Positions 33,904-42,964 of a stretch of DNA of 64,000 nucleotides are shown here, piece by piece. Source of the stretch: Flavobacterium gelatinilyticum (lineage in GTDB: Bacteria > Bacteroidota > Bacteroidia > Flavobacteriales > Flavobacteriaceae); NCBI RefSeq assembly GCF_027111295.1, contig NZ_CP114287.1:1488001-1552000 (forward strand), in the 5' to 3' direction. The notes below the pieces were generated by a model that searched no databases, had not been told where the DNA came from, and saw only the letters and a program-made list of their open reading frames with translations. Position numbers and translations under genes: made by a program. Numbering within the stretch: the stretch's first letter is position 1; every line of letters starts with the position of its first letter.

Positions 33904-34791
33904 ATGGGTCCACAGAAATTAATAAACCTGATTGGAAATACACCCTTGATGGAAACAGTCAATCTGGTTAAAAATAAAAACGTAAAACTTTTACTGAAAC
34001 TCGAAGGCAATAATCCGGGAGGCAGCGTAAAAGACCGTGCCGCTTATAATATGATTGCCGCCGCTGTTGAAAGAGGCGACATTAAAAAAGGAGATAAATT
34101 AATTGAAGCAACGAGCGGTAATACTGGTATTGCCCTTGCGATGATTGCGCAGTTATTCGGGATAGAAATTGAACTGGTTTTACCGGAAGATTCTACAAAA
34201 GAAAGAACACAAACCATGCGTGCGTATGGCGCAACCGTAATCCTGACTCCTGCCGATGAAGGAATCATTGGTTCAAGAGATTATGCTGATAAAAAAGTGG
34301 CTCAGGGCGGTTATTTGATGCTGAACCAATTTGCAAACGATGACAACTGGAAAGCACATTATAAAACCACAGGACCTGAAATCTGGAACGACACCGAAGG
34401 AACTGTAACCCACTTTGTTTCGGCTATGGGAACTACGGGAACCATTATTGGAACTTCGACTTATTTAAAAGAAAAAAATCCGGCGGTTCAGATTATCGGC
34501 GCACAGCCAAGCGACGGATCTCAGATTCCAGGAATTCGCAAATGGCCTCAGGAATATCTGCCGAAGATTTTTGATGCTTCAAAAGTAGATACTGTTGTAG
34601 ACGTAAGCGAAGAAGAAGCCAGAGCCATGACCAAAAGATTAGCCATTGAAGAAGGCGTTTTCGCCGGAATGAGCAGCGGCGGTTCTGTTGCCGCAGCTTT
34701 AAAAATTGCCGAAAAACTGGAATCAGGCGTTATTGTTGCTATTATCTGCGATCGCGGTGATCGTTATTTGTCTTCGGATTTATTTGATTAA
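33904..34791 (+). CDS. cysM: Cysteine synthase B / O-acetylserine sulfhydrylase
   Basis: PLP enzyme joining O-acetylserine and sulfide (or thiosulfate, for CysM types) to give cysteine. The 295 residues match CysM. The PLP Lys is in GGSVKDRAA (about residue 43), the substrate loop is TSGNTGIA, and a Gly-rich phosphate-binding AMGTTGTI follows. It starts one base after the cysE stop, as a two-gene operon. The CysM rather than CysK label rests on length and the SVKDRAAYNM loop. Confidence 0.94.
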   Translation: MGPQKLINLIGNTPLMETVNLVKNKNVKLLLKLEGNNPGGSVKDRAAYNMIAAAVERGDIKKGDKLIEATSGNTGIALAMIAQLFGIEIELVLPEDSTKERTQTMRAYGATVILTPADEGIIGSRDYADKKVAQGGYLMLNQFANDDNWKAHYKTTGPEIWNDTEGTVTHFVSAMGTTGTIIGTSTYLKEKNPAVQIIGAQPSDGSQIPGIRKWPQEYLPKIFDASKVDTVVDVSEEEARAMTKRLAIEEGVFAGMSSGGSVAAALKIAEKLESGVIVAIICDRGDRYLSSDLFD

Positions 34792-34800
34792 AAAAAGGAA

Positions 34801-34880
34801 CAAAGTGACAAAGTTACAGAGGTGTAAAGTTTATAAACTTCCCTAAGAAACCTTTGTCACTGTGTACCTTTGTATCTTTG
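34801..34880. repeat. Dispersed imperfect inverted repeat carrying promoter-like boxes (copy 1)
   Basis: Left arm CAAAGTGACAAAG (34801-34813) pairs with CTTTGTCACT (34852-34861). A perfect AAGTTTATAAACTT palindrome lies inside. The right side has two adjacent TAnnTTTG boxes (34865-34872 and 34873-34880), the second ending 14 bp before the aldo/keto reductase start. A related copy lies at 42,965. Confidence 0.6.
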
Positions 34881-34894
34881 TAACTAAAAAAGAA

Positions 34895-35881
34895 ATGAAC
34901 TACAGAAAACTAGGAAAAACAAATTTTAATATCTCAGAAATCTCTCTTGGAACCTGGCAGGTTGGTGGAAAATGGGGATCTGGATTTAATGATAAAACAG
35001 CCGATGAACTTATAAACACGGCAATCGACAACGGCGTTAATTTTATTGATACTGCCGATGTTTACGAAAACGGATTAAGTGAAACTGCTGTGGGCCGTGT
35101 AGTACGTTCCCGTTCTGAACGTATTTATGTGGCTACCAAATGCGGACGCCAGATTAATCCGCATATTAATGAAGGATATCAGCCAAAAGTACTTCAGAAA
35201 TTTGTTGAAGACAGTTTAAGAAGAACCGGATTAGAAACTCTGGACCTGATTCAGCTGCACTGTCCTCCTACTGACGTGTATTATCGTCCTGAGATTTTCG
35301 AACTTTTTGACCGCTTAAAAGAACAGGGCAAAATTCTAAATCTGGGTGTAAGTGTCGAAAAAGCAGAAGAAGCACTAAAAGCAATTGAATATTCGAATAT
35401 AACCACGGTTCAGATTATTTTTAATTTATTCCGTCAGCGTCCGTCACAATTATTCTTTTCAGAAGCCCAAAAGAAAGATATCGGGATTATTGCCCGCGTA
35501 CCTCTTGCAAGCGGACTTTTAACGGGTAAATTTGACTCAAAAACTACTTTTGATGCTCAGGATCACCGTAATTTTAATCGCAACGGAGAAGCTTTTGATA
35601 AAGGTGAAACTTTCTCAGGTATTGATTATGATCTGGGTTTAAAAGCCGTACAAGCTTTAAAAGATTTATTTCCCGGCACTGAAAACCTGGCGCCGATTGC
35701 TTTGCAATGGATTTTGAGTTTTAATGAAATCAGCTGTATCATTCCGGGTGCTTCAAAAGAAAGCCATGTACTTTCTAACTTATCGGTTTATGATTTGCCG
35801 AAATTAAGTGAGGAAAAAATTTCAGAAATGAATAAAATTTACGAAGAATATATCAAACCTTCTGTACATCATCTTTGGTAG
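34895..35881 (+). CDS. Aldo/keto reductase
   Basis: A 328-residue (beta/alpha)8 NADPH-dependent oxidoreductase. Catalytic residues are the Asp/Tyr of DTADVYENGLSET, the Lys of VATKCGR and the His of QLHCPP. The C-terminal IIPGASKESHV is the NADP-binding loop. The start is the ATG at 34895 (MNYRKLGKTNFN); an 11-codon longer frame crosses the promoter boxes. Its substrate is unknown. It ends at a strong terminator, so it is a single transcription unit. Confidence 0.92.
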   Translation: MNYRKLGKTNFNISEISLGTWQVGGKWGSGFNDKTADELINTAIDNGVNFIDTADVYENGLSETAVGRVVRSRSERIYVATKCGRQINPHINEGYQPKVLQKFVEDSLRRTGLETLDLIQLHCPPTDVYYRPEIFELFDRLKEQGKILNLGVSVEKAEEALKAIEYSNITTVQIIFNLFRQRPSQLFFSEAQKKDIGIIARVPLASGLLTGKFDSKTTFDAQDHRNFNRNGEAFDKGETFSGIDYDLGLKAVQALKDLFPGTENLAPIALQWILSFNEISCIIPGASKESHVLSNLSVYDLPKLSEEKISEMNKIYEEYIKPSVHHLW

Positions 35882-35908
35882 ATTTTTTTAAAGACACTAA
35901 GACTAAGT

Positions 35909-35958
35909 TCTGAGCTGCTTTCCCGACAGCTGCCGGGAAAGCAGCTCAGATTTTTTTT
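35909..35958 (+). terminator. Strong terminator after the aldo/keto reductase
   Basis: A perfect 17-bp stem (35909-35925 with 35934-35950), an 8-nt loop and eight Ts. Confidence 0.92.
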
Positions 35959-36022
35959 AAAACTAACGCAACCATTTTGCGATTACTGCATCTAGTTATA
36001 AAACCAATTTTAAAATTCAATC

Positions 36023-36433
36023 ATGAAAAAATTAAGTCTTATAACAATTACTCTTACTCTCTGCCTAATAATCAGTTCATGCAGCAGCACCAGTGTTAAA
36101 GATGATGCTTCGACTCAGAAAAAAGAATCTGAAAAGCTTGAAAAAATGTATCAGGAAATTGTTGATCTTTCTTTAATAAATTCTGAGTCCTGCACAGATC
36201 CAAAAAAATGGGATTTTGCACCAATCGGTTCAAAAGCATGCGGAGGTTATACACATTATATAGCCTATTCAAAAAGCATTAATACAACACAATTTCTTTC
36301 TAAAGTAACTGCTTATACAGAGGCCCAGAAAGCATTCAACAAAAAATGGAATATTTTTTCAACTTGCGATGCTATTTTACCTCCGGACGCAATTGAATGT
36401 GCTGATGGAAAACCAAAATTCGTTTACAACTAA
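36023..36433 (+). CDS. Small lipoprotein, paralogue A
   Basis: A 136-residue exported protein of unknown function. The signal peptide ends in a lipobox (ISSC, Cys at residue 20), followed by a Ser/Asp-rich linker and a helical Lys/Glu stretch. Four Cys in the mature domain (SESCTDP, SKACGG, STCDA, IECADGKP) are conserved in the neighbour at 36,522, which suggests two disulfides. It is one half of a recent tandem duplication. Confidence 0.82.
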   Translation: MKKLSLITITLTLCLIISSCSSTSVKDDASTQKKESEKLEKMYQEIVDLSLINSESCTDPKKWDFAPIGSKACGGYTHYIAYSKSINTTQFLSKVTAYTEAQKAFNKKWNIFSTCDAILPPDAIECADGKPKFVYN

Positions 36434-36521
36434 CTTCAGTAAGAAAATTATTCAGATCTTACGCAACCTTTTTATAAGATAACCATCTGTATAAAAGTAA
36501 ACTAATCATAAATCACTAACC

Positions 36522-36932
36522 ATGAAAAAACTAAGTTTAATTTTATTGACGGCTTGTCTTTCTCTTATATCCTGCAGCAGTAATGACGACGATAATTCGC
36601 AGCGAAGAGAATCTGCAAAAGTAGAAAGAATGCGTAATCAGCTGACTGCTCTTTCATTAATTAATTCTGAATCCTGTTCAAATCCGGCTGACTGGGACTT
36701 GGTTCTGACTTCTACAGACGGGTGTTCTTCGAACCATGAATCTTATATTATTTATTCTAAAAAAATAAATGTAAAAGACTTTTTAGCAAAAGTTGAGGCT
36801 TACAAAAGAGCAAAACAGAAATATCAGTCGAAATGGAAGATTTACAGTGCGTGCCCTATGACACTTCCTCCAACAGGCGTTGACTGTTATGAAGGAAAAC
36901 CTATTTTAAGTTATAAACACGTTATATATTAA
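36522..36932 (+). CDS. Small lipoprotein, paralogue B
   Basis: A 136-residue lipoprotein (MKKLSLILLTACLSLISC, lipobox Cys at 18) similar over its full length to the preceding gene: shared are the Lys/Glu helix, LSLINSESCS, YSKKINVKDFLAKV, KWKIYSAC and CYEGKP. All four mature Cys positions are conserved. The N-terminal linker and the C-terminal end differ. Its function is unknown. A terminator follows 9 bp after the stop, so the two may form one transcript. Confidence 0.82.
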   Translation: MKKLSLILLTACLSLISCSSNDDDNSQRRESAKVERMRNQLTALSLINSESCSNPADWDLVLTSTDGCSSNHESYIIYSKKINVKDFLAKVEAYKRAKQKYQSKWKIYSACPMTLPPTGVDCYEGKPILSYKHVIY

Positions 36933-36940
36933 AAAATACA

Positions 36941-36979
36941 AAAGGCTTTAAATTGAAATTATTTCATTTTAAAGCCTTT
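36941..36979. terminator. Bidirectional terminator
   Basis: AAAGGCTTTAAA (from 36941) pairs with its complement ending at 36979. It lies between the convergent lipoprotein and histidine kinase genes. Confidence 0.75.
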
Positions 36980-36984
36980 CTACT

Positions 36985-38034
36985 TTATATTTCAAATCTA
37001 ATTTTAAACTCAGCACCTTTGTTTTTACCTTCACTTACGGCACTTAGTTTTCCTTTGTTTTTTTCGATTATTTTTTTGCACAAATAAAGTCCAATTCCGG
37101 TCGAAGATTCATTTGCAGTTCCTAAACGGCTCATTTTAGTAAACTTTTTAAACAATTCATCGATCTGGGTTTTATCAAAACCAATTCCTTTATCAGCCAC
37201 TGTAATAAAGATATTAGAATCTTCTTTGTAAATTCTAACTTTGATTTCACTATCAAAATAAGAAAATTTAATCGCATTACTTATCAGATTTACCAGAACC
37301 TGAACCAAGAGACCTTCATCTATTTTAAGTTTAGCTTCATCTGTTTCTAAACTTAAATTCATAGTGATGTTTTTATCCAAAAGACGCTGTTCAACCTGTT
37401 CATTAATAAAAGGCACAATATTAGGAAACGAAATAGTCTTAAATTCCTGATTAACCTTAACAACCTGATCCTGTTCTTTCAGGAGTTTAATAAAATTTTC
37501 AATATATCGAAACTGCAGGTTGGTCGACTCGCAGATTAAGTCAGCCAGGTGCTTAACGGATTCTGATGGGTTTTCGCTTAAAATCAGTTTTGCCAAACCC
37601 TGCGGATTTCCTGCAAAATTCTTTAAATCATGCGAAAGCATATAGATCAAGTCCTGTTTTTCGTTTATAAAACTTTCTGACTCGTAAATAGATTCCTGAA
37701 TATTACACATCAGCAAACCGGCTTCGTCTGTATATTCGGTTGGCAGGATTGATAATTTTCTGCTGTTTCTGTAATCATCTAATGATTTTGAAGCAACAGA
37801 AATGGGTTTGATCAACTGTTTTAATACTAAAAGTGTCACTGCCGTTGCCAATAAAGTCATGATTAAAGAAAAAATCAAAATTGACATGGGTGAAATAGTA
37901 TGCTCAAAGAAAAGTACAAAAAACAGAATTCCAATCAATGGGATATGAATTCCTATAAAAGCGACAAACAAAAATTTTAACGCATAACTTTTCTTTAGAA
38001 AGCTAATTTGTGAAAGATTGTGATACAACTTCAT
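36985..38034 (-). CDS. Sensor histidine kinase
   Basis: A 349-residue membrane kinase. There are two membrane helices (residues ~18-44 and ~52-70) with almost no periplasmic loop, so the signal is probably sensed in the membrane or cytoplasm. A HAMP-like segment follows, then a dimerisation domain with the phospho-acceptor His in MLSHDLKNF (about residue 134) and an ATP-binding domain with NLISNAIKF (N box), ADKGIGFD (G1) and GIGLYLCKKI (G2). No response regulator gene is adjacent, so it is an orphan kinase by position. Confidence 0.9.
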   Translation of the reverse strand: MKLYHNLSQISFLKKSYALKFLFVAFIGIHIPLIGILFFVLFFEHTISPMSILIFSLIMTLLATAVTLLVLKQLIKPISVASKSLDDYRNSRKLSILPTEYTDEAGLLMCNIQESIYESESFINEKQDLIYMLSHDLKNFAGNPQGLAKLILSENPSESVKHLADLICESTNLQFRYIENFIKLLKEQDQVVKVNQEFKTISFPNIVPFINEQVEQRLLDKNITMNLSLETDEAKLKIDEGLLVQVLVNLISNAIKFSYFDSEIKVRIYKEDSNIFITVADKGIGFDKTQIDELFKKFTKMSRLGTANESSTGIGLYLCKKIIEKNKGKLSAVSEGKNKGAEFKIRFEI

Positions 38035-38179
38035 AAAAAGGCAGCAATAGTGTAGGTTAATTGCAATTACTGGGGGTAATTAACAAAACAAAGTTAACCT
38101 TTAATGTCAATTATACCAACATTTTAAAAAATTTGGGAAAATATTTTGAATTTTAAATTTGTAGAAGTTTTCAAAGGCT

Positions 38180-38187
38180 TATTTTTG
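38180..38187 (+). promoter_or_regulatory. -7 box of the rlmD promoter
   Basis: TATTTTTG matches TAnnTTTG and ends 4 bp before the rlmD ATG, which predicts a leaderless or nearly leaderless mRNA. Confidence 0.55.
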
Positions 38188-38191
38188 CGCT

Positions 38192-39604
38192 ATGGGAAGA
38201 AAAAATACAGACAAAGTTGTCTTTCATCAAATTGAAGTTTTAGATGCCGGAGCAAAAGGAGTATCAGTAGCAAAAGCTCCTGACGGAAAAGTAATATTTA
38301 TTCCGAATGTTGTGCCCGGAGATGTTGTTGATGTACAAACATTCAAAAAAAGAAAAGCCTATTACGAAGGAAAAGCCGTAAAGTTTCACGAATTGTCCAA
38401 ACACCGTATCGATCCAATCTGCGAGCATTTTGGTGTTTGCGGTGGCTGCAAATGGCAGAATATGAAATACAGCCAGCAGCTATATTACAAACAAAATGAA
38501 GTAAAAAATCATTTACAGCGTATAGGAAAAGTTGAATTACCTGAATTTGAAGATATTCTGGGGTCTGAAAAACAATTTTTCTACAGAAATAAAATGGAAT
38601 TCTCTTTTTCAAACAGCCGCTGGTTAACCGAAAAAGAAATAGGAAGCACAGAAGATTTAGGAAACCGCAATGCCTTAGGATTTCATATACCAAAAATGTG
38701 GGACAAAATTCTGGATATCGAAAAATGTCATTTACAGGAAGACCCTTCAAATGCTATTAGAAACGAAATCAGAGCTTTTGCCAACGAACATAATTTAGCA
38801 TTCTTTAATCCAAGAGAGCATTCGGGATTATTAAGAACGTTGATGATCCGTACGGCTTCAACCGGCGAAATCATGGTTTTAATCCAGTTTTTTGAAGATG
38901 ATAAAACAAACCGCGAATTGGTTTTGGATCATTTATACGAAAAATTCCCTCAGATTACTTCATTGCAATATGTTGTAAACGCAAAACAAAACGATACAAT
39001 CTACGATCAGGATATAAAACTTTACAAAGGAAGAGATTATATTCTGGAAGAAATGGAAGGTTTAAAATTCAGCATCAATGCTAAATCTTTTTACCAGACC
39101 AATTCAGATCAGGCTTACGAATTATATAAAATAACTCGTGATTTTGCCGGATTATCCGGAAATGAAACGGTTTACGATTTATACACCGGAACAGGAACTA
39201 TTGCTCAATTCGTTTCTAAAAAAGCAAAAAAAGTAATTGGTGTAGAAAGTGTTCCTGAAGCAATTCTGGACGCCAAAGCAAATGCTGAACGCAATAATAT
39301 TACGAATTGTGAGTTTTTTGTTGGTGATATGAAAGTGGTATTCAATGAAGCCTTTATTGCTCAGCACGGAAAACCGGATGTCATTATAACAGATCCTCCA
39401 AGAGACGGAATGCACGCTTTGGTAATTGATCAGATTTTAAAAATTGCTCCTAAAAAAGTAGTTTATGTAAGCTGTAATTCGGCTACACAGGCCCGTGACC
39501 TTGCTTTAATGGATGAAAAATATAAAGTAACCCGTGTACGTCCTGTTGATATGTTCCCACAGACACATCACGTTGAAAATGTTGTACTTTTAGAACTTCG
39601 CTAA
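38192..39604 (+). CDS. rlmD: 23S rRNA (uracil-C5)-methyltransferase RlmD
   Basis: SAM-dependent enzyme that methylates C5 of a conserved 23S rRNA uridine (U1939 in E. coli). The 470 residues include an N-terminal TRAM RNA-binding domain, a Cys cluster for an Fe-S centre (CEHFGVCGGCKW), the SAM-binding DLYTGTGTIAQF, TDPPRDGM and the nucleophilic Cys in VYVSCNSATQARDL. It is followed by the DUF6452 and DUF6048 genes, a frequent Flavobacteriaceae order. The RlmD versus RlmCD label rests on family similarity and is less certain than the methyltransferase call. Confidence 0.93.
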   Translation: MGRKNTDKVVFHQIEVLDAGAKGVSVAKAPDGKVIFIPNVVPGDVVDVQTFKKRKAYYEGKAVKFHELSKHRIDPICEHFGVCGGCKWQNMKYSQQLYYKQNEVKNHLQRIGKVELPEFEDILGSEKQFFYRNKMEFSFSNSRWLTEKEIGSTEDLGNRNALGFHIPKMWDKILDIEKCHLQEDPSNAIRNEIRAFANEHNLAFFNPREHSGLLRTLMIRTASTGEIMVLIQFFEDDKTNRELVLDHLYEKFPQITSLQYVVNAKQNDTIYDQDIKLYKGRDYILEEMEGLKFSINAKSFYQTNSDQAYELYKITRDFAGLSGNETVYDLYTGTGTIAQFVSKKAKKVIGVESVPEAILDAKANAERNNITNCEFFVGDMKVVFNEAFIAQHGKPDVIITDPPRDGMHALVIDQILKIAPKKVVYVSCNSATQARDLALMDEKYKVTRVRPVDMFPQTHHVENVVLLELR

Positions 39605-39618
39605 TTATTTAATTGGAA

Positions 39619-40182
39619 ATGAAAAAAATAATCTCTCTTTTATTGGTTTTTACTTTTGGTCTGTCCGGCTGTGAGAAAGATGATATCTGCGATGCTAATA
39701 CACCTACAACTCCCCGATTGGTAATAAAATTCCTTGACTTTTCAGATCCTACTGCTCAAAAAAACGTACTCAATCTAAAAGTTGTTGGCAAAGACGGAGA
39801 TCAGAAAGGGATTATTTTTAATGAAAATGCAAGTGGAGATGCTAAATACCTAACCAACGGCAATACTATTTCATTACCTTTAAAAACAAATGCTGACACC
39901 ACAACATACAGTTTAATTTATAATGCATCAAGTACTGATCCTCTTGCAATCAATACTGATGTTATTACCTTTAATTACTCGCGTCAGGAAGTATATGTTT
40001 CGCGAGCTTGTGGTTTTAAAACGACATTTACATTAAATTCCAGAACTGGTACGGCTCCTTCTAATTACGATTATGTATTAACAGACGGATCCTCAGGTGA
40101 TGGTTTATGGATCCAGGACACACAATTAAAAACCCGTAACATTGAATCTGAAAATGAAACACATCTTGAAATATACTTTTAG
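39619..40182 (+). CDS. DUF6452 family lipoprotein
   Basis: A 187-residue exported protein of unknown function. The signal peptide ends in a lipobox (FGLSGC, Cys near residue 18) and the mature protein is strand-rich, with Cys in DDICDAN and SRACGFK. The start is the ATG at 39619; a TTG two codons upstream is in frame but unlikely. It is 14 bp after rlmD and overlaps the next gene by 29 bp, so the three are one operon. The conserved pairing with DUF6048 suggests an outer-membrane function. Confidence 0.88.
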   Translation: MKKIISLLLVFTFGLSGCEKDDICDANTPTTPRLVIKFLDFSDPTAQKNVLNLKVVGKDGDQKGIIFNENASGDAKYLTNGNTISLPLKTNADTTTYSLIYNASSTDPLAINTDVITFNYSRQEVYVSRACGFKTTFTLNSRTGTAPSNYDYVLTDGSSGDGLWIQDTQLKTRNIESENETHLEIYF

Positions 40183-40975
40183 TCTTTGTTTCTTGCTTTC
40201 AATGTTTTTGGGACATTCACAAGAAATAAAAGATTCAATAGCCCCAAAAGAAATAGTTACTGAAAAACCTAAGGCCAAAGCATCAAAACCGGCAGTTAAG
40301 GAAGTAAAAAAAGACAGCATTCCAGTTCCTGTAAAAACAGACCGATATGGTTTACGCGTGGGGGTAGACTTGTATAAATTGACAAGAGGTTTTTACGACA
40401 AAAATTATAAAGGGATAGAAATTACAGGTGACTGGCGATTAACAAAAAAATATTATATCGCTGCTGAACTGGGTTTTGAAGACAAAACAACAGATGACGA
40501 CCGACTAAATTCAACTGCAACAGGAACATATATAAAAGGAGGTTTCGACTATAACTTGTATGACAACTGGCTTGATATGGAAAACCTCATTACAATTGGT
40601 CTGCGAGGCGGTTTCAGTTCTTTTAGTCAGGATCTAAACAGTTATAAAATCTACAATCCAAATCCGTATTGGGGAGAACAGCCTGCAATAGCCGCAAATC
40701 AAAAATACAGCGGACTTTCGGCTGCATGGCTTGAAGTAGCTATGGGAATTAAAGCCAAAGTTTTCAATAATATATTTGTTGGATTTGGTGTACAGCTGAA
40801 ACTTTTAGCCATGAACAACAAACCTTCAGGTTTTGACAATCTTTATATACCGGGATTTAACAGAACTTATGACGGAAGTTTTGGAGTAGGTTTCAATTAT
40901 ACAGTTTCATATTTTATTCCTATTTACAAGAAAAAAGTAATTGTTCCTGAAATAAAAGAAGCTCCTAAAAAGTAA
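40154..40975 (+). CDS. DUF6048 family outer-membrane protein
   Basis: A 273-residue protein with an N-terminal signal peptide (MKHILKYTFSLCFLLS, cleavage near SQE), a Lys/Pro/Ala-rich linker, then a beta-rich domain (RYGLRVGVDLYKLTRGFYDK and later GVGFNYTVSYFIPIY) resembling a small outer-membrane barrel. Its function is unknown. The start is the ATG at 40154, which is inside the upstream DUF6452 gene in another frame, indicating translational coupling. Confidence 0.87.
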   Translation: MKHILKYTFSLCFLLSMFLGHSQEIKDSIAPKEIVTEKPKAKASKPAVKEVKKDSIPVPVKTDRYGLRVGVDLYKLTRGFYDKNYKGIEITGDWRLTKKYYIAAELGFEDKTTDDDRLNSTATGTYIKGGFDYNLYDNWLDMENLITIGLRGGFSSFSQDLNSYKIYNPNPYWGEQPAIAANQKYSGLSAAWLEVAMGIKAKVFNNIFVGFGVQLKLLAMNNKPSGFDNLYIPGFNRTYDGSFGVGFNYTVSYFIPIYKKKVIVPEIKEAPKK

Positions 40976-40988
40976 TTTTTTATTCAAA

Positions 40989-41927
40989 ATGAAAAACATA
41001 CTGATTCTTTTTATTATCAGCCAATTCGCTTTTGCACAAAAAACAAGTGTCAAAACCATTTTGCATTTCTCAGGAAAAATCGACAAATATCCTATTGAAA
41101 TGACCGTTGAATTTAGACAGGGAAATGATTCGGTTTATGGAAGCTATTATTATGCAAAAAGCGGTAAAAGCAATTATATCTTTCTTGATGGTACTTTTAA
41201 AAACAACAAACTAAATCTGGTTGAAACCACTTATATTTCTGGAAAAAACGGAAATGTTCCAACAAAAACAGGAAGTTTTTCATTAGATCTTAACAGTAAC
41301 TACGAATTAAACGGAAACTGGCAGAATGCCAAAAAAGACAAACAGTTAATAACAGCGCTTACCTGTATTGAAGACTTACACTCTTTTAATCCGAAAAATT
41401 ACAATTACAAACTGAACCAGTACAAAGGTCAGGCAGAAACTTATACTAATGAATTTAGGGAATATACTTTAATTAACCGACTTGATATATTCAATTCTAA
41501 AAAAGAAAAGATACAAACACTATCCGGCTTCGAAAAAGTCTTATACGACAATACCGCAGAAGTCGAACTGGAAGATTTGAATTTCGACGGGCTTTTAGAC
41601 ATCAAAATTCCTGTTTACTTTCCTGACCGAATTAAATACGACGGCAGTTTCCTGTATTATATTTACGATCAATCAAAAAATCAATTTGTTAGAAATACTA
41701 AACTTGAAAAACTGGAGTATTTATCGTTTGATCAAAAAAATAAGGAATTCGAAAAAGGAGAAGCTGACGGACGGGGTAATGAATCCAGTCATTATTATAA
41801 ATGGTCAGGCAACAATTTTTATTTAATACGAGAACAGATCTCTTACGAAGACAGCGATAAAACTACCTATATCGAATATCAGATCAAAAACGGTAAATCG
41901 GTAAAAGTTAAAGAATATAAAAAATAA
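40989..41927 (+). CDS. Exported protein of unknown function (XAC2610-like)
   Basis: A 312-residue protein with a signal peptide (MKNILILFIISQFAFAQ). The mature part has an N-terminal beta domain and a C-terminal part with VELEDLNFDGLLDIKIP, an Asp-rich loop like those in XAC2610-type proteins that may bind calcium. It follows the DUF6048 gene by 13 bp and may belong to the same transcript, which ends at a hairpin. I cannot assign a role. Confidence 0.75.
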   Translation: MKNILILFIISQFAFAQKTSVKTILHFSGKIDKYPIEMTVEFRQGNDSVYGSYYYAKSGKSNYIFLDGTFKNNKLNLVETTYISGKNGNVPTKTGSFSLDLNSNYELNGNWQNAKKDKQLITALTCIEDLHSFNPKNYNYKLNQYKGQAETYTNEFREYTLINRLDIFNSKKEKIQTLSGFEKVLYDNTAEVELEDLNFDGLLDIKIPVYFPDRIKYDGSFLYYIYDQSKNQFVRNTKLEKLEYLSFDQKNKEFEKGEADGRGNESSHYYKWSGNNFYLIREQISYEDSDKTTYIEYQIKNGKSVKVKEYKK

Positions 41928-41930
41928 AAG

Positions 41931-41963
41931 AAGCCATGACTTTTAATTAAGTTCATGGCTTTT
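41931..41963. terminator. Terminator between convergent genes
   Basis: AAGCCATGAC pairs with GTTCATGGCTT (one bulge), followed by Ts. It lies after the gene ending at 41,927. Confidence 0.7.
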
Positions 41964-41987
41964 CTGTTTATGTTTTGTCTGCAACTT

Positions 41988-42680
41988 TTAAGATAACTGA
42001 AAATCTACTGCAGCTTTTGCGTGTATTAGCGTAGTATCAAAAATTGGAACCGCTAAATCTTTAGCTTTTATAACCAAAGGAATTTCGGTACAGCCTAAAA
42101 TGATGCCTTCTGCTCCATTTTTAATTAATCCATTCGCAATTTCCAGATAACGCTTTCTGGTTTCATCGGTTACAATTCCTCGTCCTAATTCTTCAAAAAT
42201 GGTATAGTGAATAAAATCTTTATCATTTTCGCTTTCGGGAATTACAGTTTCGATTCCTTTATCGGCCAGTTTCTCTTTAAAGAAATCCAGTTCCATTGTA
42301 AACCTCGTTCCTAATAAGCCTACTTTTTTAAGATTTTGCTTCTGGATTTCGGCTGCCGTTTCTACCGCAATATGAATAACCGGAACATCAACCGACTCCT
42401 GAAGTCTGTCAGCAATTAAATGCATAGTATTGGCACATAAAACGATCGCTTCTGCCCCGCCCGACTGCAAAAACTCACAGCCTTTTAAAAGCATCTCATA
42501 AGTCGAATCCCAGTCGTTATTATCGTTATTCTTTTTAATATCAGCATAATTGAAAGAATAAACCAGACATTCTGAGAAGTTGAGTCCGCCAAGCTTTTCA
42601 TTTATCCCCAGATTTATCAATTTATAATAATCTGTAGTCGAAACCCAGCTGATACCGCCAATAAGTCCAATTTTCTTCAT
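41988..42680 (-). CDS. Aspartate/glutamate racemase family protein
   Basis: A 230-residue, cofactor-independent racemase-like enzyme. The two catalytic Cys are in VLCANTMHL and GIILGCTEIPL, and the N-terminus KKIGLIGGISWVSTTDYYKL is standard for aspartate racemases (YgeA-like). The likely substrate is an acidic amino acid, though some relatives act on other amino acids. A small membrane protein gene lies 17 bp upstream on the same strand and is probably co-transcribed. Confidence 0.9.
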   Translation of the reverse strand: MKKIGLIGGISWVSTTDYYKLINLGINEKLGGLNFSECLVYSFNYADIKKNNDNNDWDSTYEMLLKGCEFLQSGGAEAIVLCANTMHLIADRLQESVDVPVIHIAVETAAEIQKQNLKKVGLLGTRFTMELDFFKEKLADKGIETVIPESENDKDFIHYTIFEELGRGIVTDETRKRYLEIANGLIKNGAEGIILGCTEIPLVIKAKDLAVPIFDTTLIHAKAAVDFQLS

Positions 42681-42697
42681 ACTGCTGCTATTAAAAT

Positions 42698-42934
42698 TTA
42701 TTGGATTTCTCTAATTCCTTTTACAAAAATCCATTTCATAAAAAGTCTTTCGCCGTCTTTTGTTTTTACAGCCTGAAATTTAGGCCCAATTATGGTTGCA
42801 ATCACAAAAGAAGTCATCGGAATCCAGATTCCGGTTAATCCTGTGTATAGTGCGATTATATAGCGTCCTAAAATAAAAAGGACCGCAAAACTTGCTAATT
42901 GATAGAAGAAGGCTTTTACTTGTAGTTTTGTCAT
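42698..42934 (-). CDS. Small membrane protein of unknown function
   Basis: A 78-residue protein with a hydrophobic region from about residue 8 to 48, probably two helices, and a polar C-terminal tail with KTKDGERLFMKWIF. There are no known motifs. It shares a strand with the racemase gene 17 bp downstream. A dispersed repeat lies upstream of it, between it and the THUMP methyltransferase gene. Confidence 0.75.
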   Translation of the reverse strand: MTKLQVKAFFYQLASFAVLFILGRYIIALYTGLTGIWIPMTSFVIATIIGPKFQAVKTKDGERLFMKWIFVKGIREIQ

Positions 42935-42964
42935 TTTTTTTTAAAGTTGCTGAGTTGAAAGGTT

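Noticed and set aside
33513..34010. Minus-strand ORF of 165 codons opposite cysE and cysM
   Set aside because: Both plus-strand genes are certain; the minus frame is a codon-bias shadow rich in Phe, Asn and Ser.
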